Shown here: one piece after another, positions 48,020 to 61,269 of the stretch
Position numbering within the stretch: the stretch's first letter is position 1
Layout: each line of letters opens with the position of its first letter
From: Enoplolaimus lenunculus
Taxonomy: Eukaryota; Nematoda; Enoplea; Enoplida; Thoracostomopsidae
Length of the DNA stretch: 64,000 nucleotides
Reading direction: 5' to 3'
Assembly: GCA_030248215.1 (NCBI GenBank)
Contig: JASANG010002875.1
Span: 62,001-126,000 of the forward strand
Notes under the pieces: model-generated
Database searches by the model: none
What the model was told of the DNA's origin: nothing
Seen by the model: the letters and a program-made list of their open reading frames with translations, nothing else
Position numbers and translations under genes: made by a program

Positions 48020-49041
48020 CTGTAGTGACCCGAATAAGAAGGGGAATCATTTTCACTCCCGCTCAATAGGAGTCCGTATCCCTAATAAAAGTTCGTTAGC
48101 AGACAGTCTCTAAACCGTAATTAGAGTCCATAAATGTCAGTTATATCTAATTGTAGCGCATACATCACTAGAGGACCAAATAAACTTGAATTCGAAACTT
48201 TGGTCCATGTTAAAAGATCAGGGGCGGGACGTTTTTCTGTGGGACAGCTATAGAGTAAGCTTAAGCTTTAGATTAATTTTTTTGCTTGGCTTAGGAATAA
48301 ACTCATTCTTACACTTTAGTAGGAATATGCTTATAATATTGTTCCGTCCGTGTTCTTTATATTGGTCCAAACTTTAATGCGTACTTAAGTTTTGAAAGTA
48401 ACATTGCAAAGTACTGTAGTGACCCGAATAAGAGGGGGACTGATATTTATTTGGCCTCTCCAGCGGGTACCCCCTTGTTATTCGGTTACGGACTTATTTA
48501 TTTTTAACCCACCCTTCGCCGCCGTTCGTTACTGATACATATCCGGTACTGCAATTATCCGTTGAATTAAACGTTTGTCTTGTGTCAATAACTTGAGCGA
48601 TAATACAAGGTAATAATTATCAATGTACTTTCAAAATTTAGGTACGCTTTAAAGTTTCCAAGTCAAATTATTTGGTCGTAGAGTCATTATGAGCTACAAT
48701 TAGGGCAAATTGACATTTATGAACTCTTAGGGTTTAGGGACTCTATCCGCTTACGGACTCTTAGTAGAGATACAGATTCTATTTATTTGGACTCAAAATG
48801 GGGACCCCCTCTTATTACCTCTCTTATTCGGGTCAATACGGTATAACGTTGCATTATCGCTCAAGCTTTTGATGCAAGGCACAAAACGTTTAATTCAACT
48901 GATTAGTTGTAATACCGGATATATATCAGTAAGGAAGGGTGGTGGATGGCTGCTTGAAAATAAATAACAGTCCGTAACCGAATAACATGGTGATACCGTC
49001 TAGAGAGGCCAAAGTCCCCCCTCTTAGTCGGGTCACTACAG
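48020..49041. mobile_element. Tc1/mariner-like MITE, itself interrupted
   Basis: Left end CTGTAGTGACCCGAATAAGA and right end CTTAGTCGGGTCACTACAG, flanked by TA (48018-48019 and 49042-49043). A second copy of the same family is inserted at 48414-48841. Confidence 0.82.
48414..48841. mobile_element. Tc1/mariner-like MITE, innermost copy
   Basis: Left end CTGTAGTGACCCGAATAAGA and right end TTATTCGGGTCAATACGG, flanked by TA (48412-48413 and 48842-48843). It is 428 bp and lies in the opposite orientation to its host copy. Confidence 0.82.
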
Positions 49042-49311
49042 TAGGTATTCACTTTATCTGCTGTATTTTAGATTTTCATAATCCAACTGAAGCGAAATCT
49101 ACCGTCAATGTTTTATTTTCGGCGAATGTCAAGGTTTACAAACTATAAGTACTAATGAGATCTATTTAACTTTTATCGTTATATTTTAGTAAAATATTTT
49201 ATTTTCCACCAACAAAACTTAATTTCCGGATTTTAACTCCGGTAAAAATTTACCGTAACTAGAAGGTGAAAACTTCCGGAAGCGGAATTCCGGTTGCACC
49301 CTGCTTGCCTA

Positions 49312-49733
49312 TTGTAGTGACCCGAATAAGAGAAGGGACTGATATTTATTTGGCCTCTCCAGAGGGCACCCCCCTTGTTATATGGTTACAGACTTATTTA
49401 TTTTTAACCCACGCTCCGCCGCCCTTCGTAACTGATATATATCCGGTACTGCAATTATCCGTTGAATTAAACGTTGTCTTGTGTCAATAACTTGACCGAT
49501 AATACAAGGTTATATTCATTAATGTACTTTCAAAATTTAGGTACGCTTTAAAGTTTCGAAGTCAAATTATTTGGTCCTGGAGTCATTTATGAGCTACAAT
49601 TAGGGCAAATTCACATTCATAGACTCTAATTAGGGTTTACGGACTCTATCCGCTTACGGACTCTTAGTAGAGATACGGACTCCTATTGATTTGGACTCAA
49701 AATGGGGACCCCCTCTTATTCGGGTCAATCCAG
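49312..49733. mobile_element. Tc1/mariner-like MITE abutting the nest
   Basis: Left end TTGTAGTGACCCGAATAAGA and right end CTTATTCGGGTCAATCCAG, flanked by TA (49310-49311 and 49734-49735). The left TA is the last two bases of the hAT target duplication, so it inserted after the hAT element. It is close in sequence to 48414-48841. Confidence 0.82.
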
Positions 49734-50838
49734 TACTAAACTAAACTGTAGGTACAGTATACTTACGATATGCGCATCTGGGTGCGCAAAGATCATTCCA
49801 ACAGCCCAGTATGGTAACAGCTACACAGTATGGTAACATACTCATGAATGCAACCGTTGGCGAAAAAAACCGTACCCTAAAGTTAATGCTGCAGTTTTAG
49901 ACTTCCTTTTCAAAAGTTCTCGGCAACTGAAGCTCCACTGCCCTTAGGTTACAAACTCATGGAAGTGTAATGAATAGGGCAATAACAGTAGCATAAACAT
50001 ATTCCTAATCGTATGAGATTAAGGATAAGTATATACATTGGCCTAAATCTAAGACTAAGGTTAAGCAAGCGTATAAGTAAAAATAGTTTAAGGCTTAAAC
50101 TTACCTACTTCGTTACCGAAAGTACTGTAGCTGCTTGATTTTTCAACTGAACCGGAAATGGAAAATATCAGTGTTCAGTAGAAATCATAAATGTACCATG
50201 ACTAAGCTAAACAGTTTGTGCACAAAACTCTATATAATTTTCACACCAAAAGTTGAATTTATTGAATTTTTGGTTGCTGACGTTTGCGAATATCCAATAT
50301 CTAAATTTACGTCATGCCATCCATGATTGTATTGATATAATGTACACAAACTTGGGTTATGCAAAATCCAAAGTATGTCAATTCAAATTTTATGTAATTT
50401 AATTTACTTTTCAAAAAACAAAAATAGCGAATTAAATCGAGCGTCACACGTGCAAAGTTTAATGGTTGCTTTGATATAACGATTCGCCTCGCTTATGAAA
50501 ATGTTTTTAACGAAACACAGACTAGCGAACCATACGTAAAGCATTTAGACGAAGTTACCCACAGATCAACATACGTATAACAAAATACCAGAAACAAAAC
50601 GCAAACATAATAATTTCCAAAATCACAACATAACAAATTTATATAGTAAAAAGCTACATAAGCTATGTAAATAACACTGATTAATTACTAACAGGATTCA
50701 TACAAAACCATGTTTACTGCCACAAATCAACAGCACGTTAAATTAGGCACATTCCGTTTCTGCACCGTAAGCCTGCCAATAGCGCAATTAACCTAATTCA
50801 CTTAGCCGACAGGGCAGCAATAGATGAATAGGCAGTAC
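49734..50838. other. Intergenic, no gene seen
   Basis: AT-rich; has a few CTAAG-type words at 50020-50060 from the dispersed repeat. No exon was supported. Confidence 0.4.
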
Positions 50839-51180
50839 CAGGGTGCAACCGGAATTCCGGTTCCGGTTCCGGCATTTTTTCACCTTCCGGTTCCGGTAAA
50901 TTTTTACCGGATTTAAAAATTCCGGTGTTATAATTTGGCCGTTTTCTTAACTTTGCTAATTTTAAGAATCTCTTTTGAAAGCCACTTGTACTCCGAATCT
51001 AAGCCATTAAAATACAACAAATAAAATAAGTACCTATGTTCGACTAAGGTTGTTTCACAAATAATAGAGTAAAAAATACGATTAAAATGGAATTTTTGGT
51101 GAAATGCATTTTTCACTTTCCGGTTCCGGTAAAATATTCAAATTCCGGTTCCGGTAAATTGTAATTCCGGTTGCACCCTG
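50839..51180. mobile_element. hAT MITE, CCGGTT-array subfamily, best preserved
   Basis: Ends CAGGGTGCAACCGGAATTCC and GTAATTCCGGTTGCACCCTG are perfect complements over about 15 bases. The exact 8-bp duplication is GGCAGTAC (50831-50838 and 51181-51188). It is 342 bp, non-coding, with TTCCGG hexamers repeated at both ends. It is the reference copy for this family. Confidence 0.92.
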
Positions 51181-51795
51181 GGCAGTACAAAGGTTTTTAT
51201 GCAACCAATGATAACTGCATTACATAGTAAGCTGTAATAATTTCCTTTGCTGGCGTAAGCAGGGCACCAACGCTATTTTATGTTTGTCCAGGAACCCTAT
51301 AAAGTTGCAATCTAAAGACATTGTCTGAAACCGTGGTAAGGATTTGAAAGAACAATCGCTTTTCTCAAAAGTCTAGCACCTTTCGGCATATCATTAATTA
51401 GGCTGTTAAAACAGCAGAATTGTTTATGACCAAGGCACTACAGGTTACAGACCAAACCAATGCTTGTGAAGCCGTTTATAATGTTAACATATCCATTGTA
51501 TTGTATTGTAACCAATTTCCGCGTCAAAAAGCAATCGAAGATTGAAACTGACTAGCAATGAAGCTTACCGTAGCAAGGCACCTAACATGCATTGTACAAA
51601 TATCAGGGTGAGTTAAACTCCAGGCTACATACAATTATGTCAAATATGTAACTAACAGGCCGGAGTTATTTCTCTGCACTTGTAAAAACGTCAGTTTTAC
51701 TACCCTAAATATTCCAATATAGCGGATATTACAGATCAAAACTAATCATGTAGTTTCAATTAACAACTAGAAAAATTTCTACACAGCGGAGCGTG
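51181..51795. other. 3' flank of TOMM40
   Basis: Non-coding sequence downstream of the minus-strand TOMM40 stop. No canonical AATAAA was noticed on that strand. Confidence 0.4.
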
Positions 51796-54700
51796 TTATC
51801 CAACAATTAGACCAATACCAAATCGAGATTGAGCCTTAGCATGATTGATCAGGCCTGAGAGGGCAAATGTAAATGGCAGCGGTAGCAGTTTCTTTTCTAG
51901 TGTTGCGCAAACAGTCCATTGTGAGTCGACAGAGCCTAAAACCCACATTTTTTTTCAAAATTTAACAACCAGTGAGCTATTGTTGCAGATTTCGTTAAGA
52001 ACGATTAGTTAGGAATAAAACAGGCTTGCAATTCAACGGAACATCAACAACTTTAGCAAAACCTCGTTGACTCTTACCTCGGAATGTTACGCTGGCTTTT
52101 GGGAGTTCAATTTGGTATCCAAACGTAGCGATGCTTTCACCGCTGCGCAAGTCCGTTTCCCAGTCAACGCCCATTTGTAAATGCTCTTGTTGCTTGTGAT
52201 AGTAGCTAGCATGCAGACCCGAGCGGCCAAGCGACACTGCCGCCGTAAAATTTTCACCTGAAACGGCAAATTGCGCCTCATTTAGCTGCATAATATTAGA
52301 AATAGTCTTCTTGTTATACATTAGTTAACAACTAAAAAATTAATGCTATAAAAATTTTAAAACGTTGCCTTAAATTGTAGATCGAGATAGAGATAATGTA
52401 CCTTAACCGCAAATTTTTCGCAAGATATATTACCGACTTAAAGCCACCCGGGCCCGAAAAATCTCCAGAAAGTCAAAAACAATCACCTAAGTATCTGCCA
52501 GCATATGACAATATTGATATTGATCGACCAGGAACTTGTCGACCATACTGATGGACTAGTTCAACGCCACCATCAATGTGGTCAGTCAGACGCCTGAGCA
52601 CCGAACTGACTAAGATACCAGAATCGTTAACTAAGTCCGGATTTGCTACCGTAAAACTTGTCGTCATTAAAGGCGCGCGGTATTCAGTTGTTAGTTGTGT
52701 TGCAACCAACTTGTTATGTTGTACCTAACGACAATAACAGAAATGAATACAAGAGTGTTAAATTTCAAACTTACCCTATTCGTCATTTTGAATCGGGAAG
52801 CTTTATAACCTATTCAGTATTCATATGCCGGTAAAATCTATCGTGCGCATTACACAAAATGAAATAAAGTTGGTACACTATACAATATTAAATTTACTAC
52901 AAAATTTGCTAACCAGTGCCACGTCAAACACTCAAGCAGTTATAAAATAATACATTTAGCGTCAACAGGCAATGGTCAACGTGGGATAACCCCCAGCCCT
53001 GCATCAAAGTGCCAGACTAATACAGAAACTTTTTGATAAATTCAGTTTTACTTATAGGAGGTATGTTTAACATTGACTGCCATAATTGAGCTCTGTTTTT
53101 GTCAAAGTTGGCGACATTTGATTGCCATAATGGAGCTTTCATTTTGTCAACGCTGACAATTGATTTATCAAGAGTGTTCCATTGGAGATTTATTGATATT
53201 AACCTGGGCTACACCGGGATTTCTATTACGGTAGAAATTCCTGCAAAAATTTACCACCTGTTCCTGTTTTCGCATTCAAATATGCAGGAACCGGAATTTT
53301 TGCGGTTTTGTGGCAAAGAAAACATTGGAAACTCTGTCTTTCAAAAATCGTTGTTTTGAAATGAAAGTTTTTGCAAATAGTTCAATTTTGGCTGAAATGA
53401 CTGAACATTCGTTTTACCATTTTTGGTAAGTGTTCTAAAAGTCCAACAGTAATTCGGTGATGAAAATTATTTCCGCAGTATACATAAGACGTGAAAAATC
53501 AATATGATTGCATATTATTGATAATTGTATGTTATAATTGCATTTTTACAATACAACAAGTGACCTCTACGGGGATGGGGTAATCTGATCCCTCATTGAC
53601 CATTGCAAACATCACCCTTTCAAGCTCCCCACCTTCCCCTAGCCTTTTTACTCTACCGACGTTACTACTGAATGTCACTGTGCTGCAAAGCAACATTCAC
53701 AAACCTGTGAAACAAACTTGCATCGAATTCTATCAGTAAATTGATGAATAGCAGTCGCTGAAACATTTCCAACAACATCCGTGTCGCCCAGAAATACGGG
53801 ATATGCCTAAAATTATACAGTAATAACAAACAACGAACACCCACCCAGATGCGCAGAAATCTGAGGTTCATCATCACACGCTTATATCTGTGGATAGAAA
53901 ACATGAGCGCTTTAGAAGCTATATATAATATGCAATTACATACAGTTATGCGTGTTTCAAATCTTTTTGAAAGTATATCGCCTTCGACATTAATAGTTTG
54001 TTACGAGTTCGACCATATTAATGAATTTAAACTGCTAACCTCAGACGGTCCTAGTTGTTTTGAGCCCACATATGTGACACCGAACCGATAACCGTTTGTT
54101 AATGGCGACATGCTTAATGTATGTGATATTTGGAAGTGATTAGAAAGACCTTTGCTGATCATCACTTTTGCACCATCGAAGCAGATGGGAAAACAATCTG
54201 GAACAATACAAAAGTATAGATACGTGCATTTTGCCGATACCAAAATTTTTCGCCGATGCCGATTTTTATTTTGAAAATATGTCGATGCAGATACCAAAGC
54301 CGATTCCAATTTTAATACACGATACTTAAGGAATAGATAGAATACAACTCATACCGATGCATTTTTAACACTTTATTAATAACCTTATTCCATTATTCTA
54401 CGTTTTTGTGGCGTTGCGTTCAGTTGCAAAATTTGTTTGGTCCGTGCTACTTTTAAGGGCATCCAGTTTTTCCTAAGTACTATAAAATATAGGTGGCTAG
54501 GATTAAGGCTGTAATTTTTTGCTTAGGCACACTCATAGACTTATATTTATGCTGATGTTTAGGCTTTTAGCTTCAGAAATAGGAATATGCTGAGATATAC
54601 TGTTACGCCACTAAATAACACCGGTTATTTTTATCAAGTTTTCCAGCGTTACTATAACCTATTAAGATTATGAAGGTACACGGGCACATGCTAACATTTC

Positions 54701-56123
54701 CATTACATATATGACAGTTGTCATAAATACAAAATGATGATTTCAAGTTTTCAAAGTTGTTAAAAAACACCGGCAAGTTACAATACCGGAGCCGGATGTG
54801 GATTATTTGCCGTAGCCAAATATCCGGTCGCACCCCGGCCGATACTGACGAAAAATGCCTATTATTACCGTTCCCGATTAATCGGTTCTTCACACTTTCG
54901 GAGTGGGTTGCCTGAACGATTTCAGGCATATCAATTTGTATTTATGCTTCGAAAACTTCATATTAAACCTACAACACGCTGTGTTCAGAAATATGTTCTA
55001 TTATGTTTACCTGTGTAGCAAAACTTATGTTAATACACTCGATCATATAACTGAATGCTGCATAAGCAGGCGATCCAGCATGGCCAGGGTTTTTTCCGCC
55101 TTTCGAGCATAAGCGGCTAAAAAGATCCCACCTAGCGACCTTATTTTTTGGATGAATAACGAATGGTAAATCCGTATTTCAACCTATTCTACTGCGCTCT
55201 TGCTATAAATAAACCGTATTAAGGCACTACAAGTTACAAGCCTCACTTTGTTGAGACACACTCCTATTACATCGAATTTCACCTAAATGTTCGCCTGCCC
55301 AGCTTCTGCTATCTAAATAAAGTGTTTCTATTTGAAAATATATTATAATACTAACTAAATTTGCAAACAACATGTTTCCAATAAACATAGATCACGGAAA
55401 TGGGAGAATTTGACTTTTTCTGGTATGCTGGATAAAGTACTTGCTTTTTTGTTGAAAAATAAAGACATTCAAGTAGTAAATCTGAATTTTGTGTTTTACG
55501 GCTCGTTCAGGTAGTCTGCGACCCAATATTAACTACCGAATACTGGTTCCAAAAAGTGAATGTCGGTCGCACCCTGTACAGCAACTAAGCTAGACGACGT
55601 CTGAAACATTAAAAACCTACTACAAACAGGGGTTTTCCGCAGGTGAGGTTTTCTCGTCAAGACTTTTCGCAATTATTCAACCAGGCTAAAAATTTATGTC
55701 ACTTCACTAGGTGATGCAAACTTATTGCAGCATATCTGTCTTTATGTTACAACAGTCTCTGCCATTTGTTCCCCTGAATATGCATAAGTACAAAGTATAA
55801 ACATCAACACTGCTTACCTAAATTGAAATAATACATAAAACATAACTGATATATACTCAACTAAGCACAGAAGGTTTGCTCAATTAGGTTTTTGAAATAC
55901 CTTTTGTTTGTTTGTGTAATTCATCGAAAGGTCCAGGATTTTTTTCCAGTCCAGGGAGTGGGACTGGTTTTGCTAAAGGTTCCGACGGATCAGCGGCATT
56001 GCTTGATGGCGACGGACCATCGAGAGATTCACCTGGTGTTGCAGATGATGAGGACGAAGGCGTTGAGGTCCGAGATGAAGCCATTTCGTTGGCACAGTTT
56101 GCAATTACAATCTGATTTCCCAT
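51796..56123 (-). CDS. TOMM40: Mitochondrial import receptor subunit TOM40, 6 coding exons
   Basis: Beta-barrel channel of the outer-membrane TOM complex, the entry pore for nearly all nuclear-encoded mitochondrial proteins. Exons on the minus strand are 56123-55901, 54197-54040, 53806-53705, 52724-52487, 52257-52078 and 51935-51796. All are GT-AG, the frame is unbroken, and they give 346 residues (human 361). The start MGN matches the MGN start of animal TOM40 and is followed by a Ser/Pro-rich low-complexity tail (about 14-60), then NPGPFDELHKQTK. Barrel signatures follow: VMISKGLSNHFQISHTL, RFGVTYVGSKQLGPSE, YPVFLGDTDVVGN, NPDLVNDSGILVSSVL, FTAAVSLGRSGLHASYYHK, TFGYQIELPKA, and the C-terminal LSGLINHAKAQSRFGIGL (sorting signal in the last strand). 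A TCTACACAG acceptor ends 24 bases before the ATG. Introns 1 and 2 contain MITE fragments. Nothing appears damaged. Confidence 0.95.
54220..54340. mobile_element. Fragment of TCGGCA-array hAT MITE in TOMM40 intron 1
   Basis: Contains CGATGCCGATTTTTATTTTG and further CGATGC hexamers like 30819-31222. It is separated from another piece (about 54840-54895, ending CCGATTAATCGG) by the ATCCGG-array element at about 54530-54838, suggesting a nested insertion. Confidence 0.5.
54530..54838 (-). mobile_element. ATCCGG-array element with TTAGGC-related tail (antisense relative of 18482)
   Basis: Ends ATATCCGGTCGCACCCCGG and contains the complement of the GGCGTAACAG segment. It lies in TOMM40 intron 1, inside the split TCGGCA-array MITE. 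Confidence 0.5.
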
Positions 56124-57539
56124 TTCAAGTTAAGCTAGTTTAATAAACTGTGTAGATAAAAACAATCATTAAAAGACAACAAAACCAAAGTTGTGCGAAA
56201 ATTGAACGCATTTGAAACAATAAATGGATCTACCATCACGTTTGCTTCGTTAACGAAATTTGCCTCCAAAGAATTTCTTAGTCGAGGTGTGGAAGGCTTA
56301 GCCCTCGCACAATTAAGTGCTCTGGGGGCGACGCCCCACGCATTAAAAAGCGTAAAATCCTTTTTCACGTGAAAATAAAAAATTTTCAAAAATAATTCGA
56401 TCCCGCTTTTCGATTTTTTCACGTAGTGGTCGAAACGGTCAATTTGTATATTTCTGCAATCCTCACGTTGACTTTGTAAGAAAACTAGGTCGTATCCCAC
56501 CCAAAACTCCCTTCCGTCCGGTCCCGAGTCTCAGGTTTGCCCGAACAGGCGGTACTGTATATATTTCAAGCCTCATCACCCAAGACCTTGTCACTTCACA
56601 GAGCTGAGTTGTGCATGAATGTAACAATATTTTAAAAAAGGAAAACCTTTTTCCCTTATTGTATCCCCCGTGCCGAAGAAGCCCCAAATTTTGTATTAAG
56701 TTTTAGCAGAAACTGCGGTCTCCTTAATAATTCAGCAGCATAAAATTCTAGGTTCACTCGCGAGAGTGGTTTCAGCATATTTCCCTCAAGGCACATGCAC
56801 CTTCATCAGAAACTAATGGATACGCCCCTGATTTTGAACCCAGTATATACATGTTTTCAGAACTCGGGAACGGTTTGCAATCCGCGATTGGCTACGCCCC
56901 TGAGCAGGTGTTACAGAACTGAATTGGCTGGATACGAATTATGCCTGATCCGGAATCGGATATTAATTTTTTACCGAAATCGCGTGTCAGTCTAGGTAGG
57001 ATCGGTCGAGAATTCAAACCTTTTTCTATGCATCTGGAAAAGCGGGTAATGGTTGCGTTCGAAATAATGATCCACGGATCCTTAGGCCACCGCTGTACCA
57101 TTATTCCACAAGGTCCGTCTCTCCAACTAGTTTCTGTCGTCGACTATATATACTTTTTGTAATTCACCAACTCACATATACGCAATTTATTCGGAAACAG
57201 TATCATTGTACAACTACCTTATTCGTAGAAGATAATCACATTAGCTACGTATATACAACCAGTTTTTGGTTCAGATTGCAGCTTCGTGTAGTAATATCTA
57301 GAAGTAGCGTGGAATTTGATGAGCACTTTGCATAGTATAACGTGTTACATACAGAGCTGGGGTAAAGTATGTCACAATCCTTCATTCTTTATGCAGTTGA
57401 AGCTGAAGCAAGCAACTAAAAAATGGACAGAACATGCCCAAAGCAGTCTCGGTTACGTGCCTTGCATAACCCAAGCCTGGTGCGCGAGGTAACATAACGA
57501 ACTTATCCGTTAGTACGACTCTTGAGTTTAATCTCTCCT
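56124..57539. other. 5' flank of TOMM40 and intergenic
   Basis: 56320-56340 and 56480-56560 are GC-rich patches upstream of the minus-strand TOMM40 start and could include its promoter, but no motif is decisive. Open frames at 56135-56500 (minus), 56463-56687 (minus) and 56892-57162 have no family resemblance. Confidence 0.4.
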
Positions 57540-57848
57540 CCATCCCAGAATGTGTCCTCTCTGTTTCGGTTACGGACTGTTATTTATTTTTAACCCGCCC
57601 TGCGCCGCCCTTCTACTAATATATATGAGATATTGCAACTATCCGTTACATTAAACGTTTGTCTTGTATCAAAACCATGAGCGATATAACGCTAGGTTAT
57701 ACTTTGGAATGTACTTTCAAAGCTTAAGTATGCTTTAAAGTTTCGAACTCAACTTTATTTGGTCCTGGAGTTATTATGCTCTACGTAGGGATGATTGACA
57801 TTTATGGACTCTAATATTACCCAACCCGTTTTATTCGGGTCACTACAG
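57540..57848. mobile_element. Tc1/mariner-like MITE (left end decayed)
   Basis: The right end TTTTATTCGGGTCACTACAG is followed by TA, and the interior matches 48414-48841 (CGGTTACGGACTGTTATTTA). The left terminus is not clear. Confidence 0.6.
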
Positions 57849-58489
57849 TACCAGTTTCTTGTATGGAGTGACGTGTTATGCTCAAATTTTTCTACAATTC
57901 GTACCCTTTTAAGTTGTTGTTTTTTTAATTAATAGGTTATGCAGCTTGTGTGTTTTCAGCGGTTCCTGTGTTGAAGTTTGTATATCGATTGTTTTTTTAT
58001 TTGTCGGAAGCATTGTAAAAAGTTGATTTGCGCCCAACTTAAGAGTAAACTTCGCGAAATATAGGTGTAAATGTAGCGAAAAGAGCGAGCATTGTGCATG
58101 AGTCTACGGATTTAATTCAATAAAAAGCACAAAATTAAGAATTTGTTTGCTTTGTAGCTTTACGTCGCCATTCGTATAAGTAAAAATACATCTACCGAGC
58201 AAAAGATTTGGATCATGGGGCACTAATTTTATATTAAAAAATTTGCAAAGGCCACAGCTAAGCAATGTCAGGTGGCTAAAATCAATTGAATCCTCCAGAT
58301 TTTGACAATAAACAAAGTGAAATATTGCTGAAAACTAGGAAAACATTCTACCGGAATTTTTGCCAGAGCCATAGACAGTGGTTCGTGTGTGCCTTGTTAA
58401 CTTCCAATTGTGGTGTACTTGTTCGCTTTGGAGTTTTACATTGTTGAAATGAATTTTATCTTGAATTAACGTTTTAATTTTTTACCTTA

Positions 58490-58821
58490 GCCTAGAGAAT
58501 ATCACATATCTCTAATTGAAGTGCATAAATGACTCCGGGACAAAATAAAGTTGAGTGCGAAACTTTACCGCATACTTATAAGTTTTGAAAGTACATTCCT
58601 AAGTATATATAACCTTGCGTTATCGCTCAAGCTTCTGATACAAGATAAAATGAACGTTTCATTCAACGGATACTTGCAAAACCAGATATCTATACCAGTA
58701 AGTAAAGGGTGGCGGAGAACGGGTTAAAAATAAATAACAGACCGTAACCGAATAGCAGGCGAGGTGCCCCTGGAGAGAACAAATAAGTATCAGTCACCCC
58801 TTCTTATTCGGTTCACAATAG
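58490..58821. mobile_element. Tc1/mariner-like MITE (left end decayed)
   Basis: The interior shares GACTCC-GGACAAAATAAA and CTTGCGTTATCGCTCAAGC phrases with 32809-33317. The right end CTTATTCGGTTCACAATAG is followed by TA. A further decayed piece of the family ends near 59008. Confidence 0.55.
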
Positions 58822-61269
58822 TAATTAATTATACATATATACTTTGTTTTGAGCAATCCAGTTCTTGCTGACCTATGGATTCTAAAGTTAAACCTTATGG
58901 ACCCAATCCAAACACGCACACTAATTATAGTACATAGTCTTCTGTAGACTCAGACTCAAAATCGGGACCCCGGACTCTTTTATTACCACCCTTGTTATTT
59001 GGGTTTTGCTGTAAGAGATAGGTCACCTTCGGTAATTTCTGGAGAGATAAACAGTGACTTTAACACTTGCTGTCGACGGCAGTTTTGAGATCGTTTCTAA
59101 AGTGCCAATGAGAAGCACAGTTTTTAAATTGTGCATTTTGGTATATATAGAGGTCAGATATGTTGGACTTTAAAGTCGACCTCGCACATACGGGATTTTA
59201 CCATACGAAATACATATATTATTTAAAATGTATGCGTTTCTTGCGAACTAACGAGAATTCGTTTTTGCAATAGGCAGCAGTCCCATATGAGGGACATCAA
59301 TAAAGAGGTCATTATTTTCTACACCATACTAATTGGCGCATAATGTTGATGCCAGAAATGAACAAATTCTAAACAGCTATTAATGCAGCAACAAGGGGCA
59401 CTTCTTCTGCATTACCGATAGAGGCAGAGGTAAAGGGGTTCATAGTATCCGAATGAATGCCAAATGCCCAAAACGAAAAAACATTTACAAGAGGTCCTTG
59501 CTAAGAGGGTTAAAAAATTTCCAGGACAGGTTTTCAAAGCTTTTTACTGACTAGTAAGCACAGTTGAAAATCTTGTAGGGGTCCAAAATTTTGCCAGGGG
59601 GGCTGAGCCCCCCTGGCCTCTCTTGGCTATGGGTTCGAGCAGACGGGGCTGAAAAATTTAAGATTTTTATTTTAATCCTGACAAGCAGTCTTGATGGCTA
59701 CGCTTGTGGTTAAGAGCTTTACATTTACAAAATATGTGATATTGAAATTAATTAATTTTTTGTTATAAACTTTAAAAATTGCGCGGGGTCCCTGTCTCGT
59801 AGCCCAACGGAACCGGGCAACATACTAAAAATTCTGATGCCCAAAGAAAAGTTTAAACTCCGGTTTTATATGTTAACCCTTATCTGATAGCAGGGTACGA
59901 TTTGGAAAAAATACCACATCTAGAGGTCAACAAAAATGACCGACCAGGAGCTGAAGCGAATCTAGGTAGGTAAACCAATGTATAATTAGCCAATTTTAGC
60001 AAATATCTGTTAAGTGTGGTGAATAATCTTGGATTTAAGCTTATTTTTAATCCCGACATTTCGTCAAATTGTATCAGAAGTTAAAGCCAAGCTTATACTG
60101 AACGGTACCATTTTTGTAAAGCGATGTAATATATCACTACTGAAATTGCCGGAACCTCCAACTGTGGTGATGGTAATCGACTTTTACCCGTTTAGGCTGG
60201 TGTTCAAATTCTAGAAATAGGCATCTTAAAACAGAAAAGATTCACACACGAAAGGGTTAAAGTGAAGTGCTGTAATTCGCCTCCAAAAATTACACCACCT
60301 AGCACGAGCTGGCTACGCTTTTGTAAAACAACATAGAATTGGACCGTTCAGCCAGTAGAGACTTATCTACTGACTATAGTATAAGCCTAAAATCTACGCC
60401 TAAACCTAAGCCTAAGCCTAAACATAAGTCTAATTCTTATAGTTTAACTAAAGTTCCCCAGTAAAGCTAAAGTTCCCCAGTAAAGCCCCACAACACCAGT
60501 TTTCCAGTGTGCAGGCCTTTTTTTGACATGGACCGACCGTTCTATATGCCATTAGGTACAAACAACTACTACTATATACATACTCAGCTGCTAATATATA
60601 ACTACAAGACAACGCTATGTGCTTTTGGGTCTGTTTTATCATACGTATGGCTTATGTGTTCGCTATATTAATTCACAAGTCCAAACCATGCACCGTTTTC
60701 ACGTTGATATATACTAGGAACTGTAGAGTTGTTTGGCACGAGCATACTGAATTGGTTGTTTTCAAATGTCTAAAATGAATATTTTTCATAATATAGAGTA
60801 TTTCTCTTGTCCACAACATGAGAAAGAAGTTTTAAAATACGACAACGGCTTAGGCAAAAGCTAAGGCATAGTTGCATAGGTAAGCCTATTCGTAACACGA
60901 TTGTTGGAAAGTGTACAAGAGCCTTAAAAAATTGTTTGCAACAAACAAATGCAGCGTTAAACGAGTTTTTAATTTTATTTGAGATTTGATTTGAACGAAT
61001 GATATTTGGCCTGTGCTTGCGATTTTGGTCACAAACATTTCAGAAATTGAAATATTGGGAAATACAAGCATATCCATGGAAATTGGGATGAAAATTATAG
61101 TGAATAGCCCGTGAAATTGGCTTGTGTTTGCAATTCTGAGCACAAAGTTTGGCGCTTGCGATTTTGGAAATTAGATATACTGCGAAATTCGATAAAATAC
61201 AATGTCACGTGTACTGATTTGGGTATGCTTGTTTCCTCCGATAAAAATTTCTAGACACATCATTATACT
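58822..61269. other. Intergenic, no gene seen
   Basis: Includes GGGGGGCTGAGCCCCCC near 59597, a perfect short palindrome probably from the GGATCCGCC element family, and CCTAAG-type words at 60385-60425. No exon was supported. Confidence 0.4.

Larger units (their letters stand above)
47913..49303. mobile_element. hAT MITE (CCGGTT-array) containing nested TA-flanked MITEs
   Basis: Starts CAGGATGCAACCGGAATTAC and ends GGAATTCCGGTTGCACCCTG. The 8-bp duplications CTCGCCTA/CTTGCCTA (47905-47912, 49304-49311) differ at one base. The host element is only about 370 bp; the rest is the insertion at 48020-49041. Confidence 0.8.
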
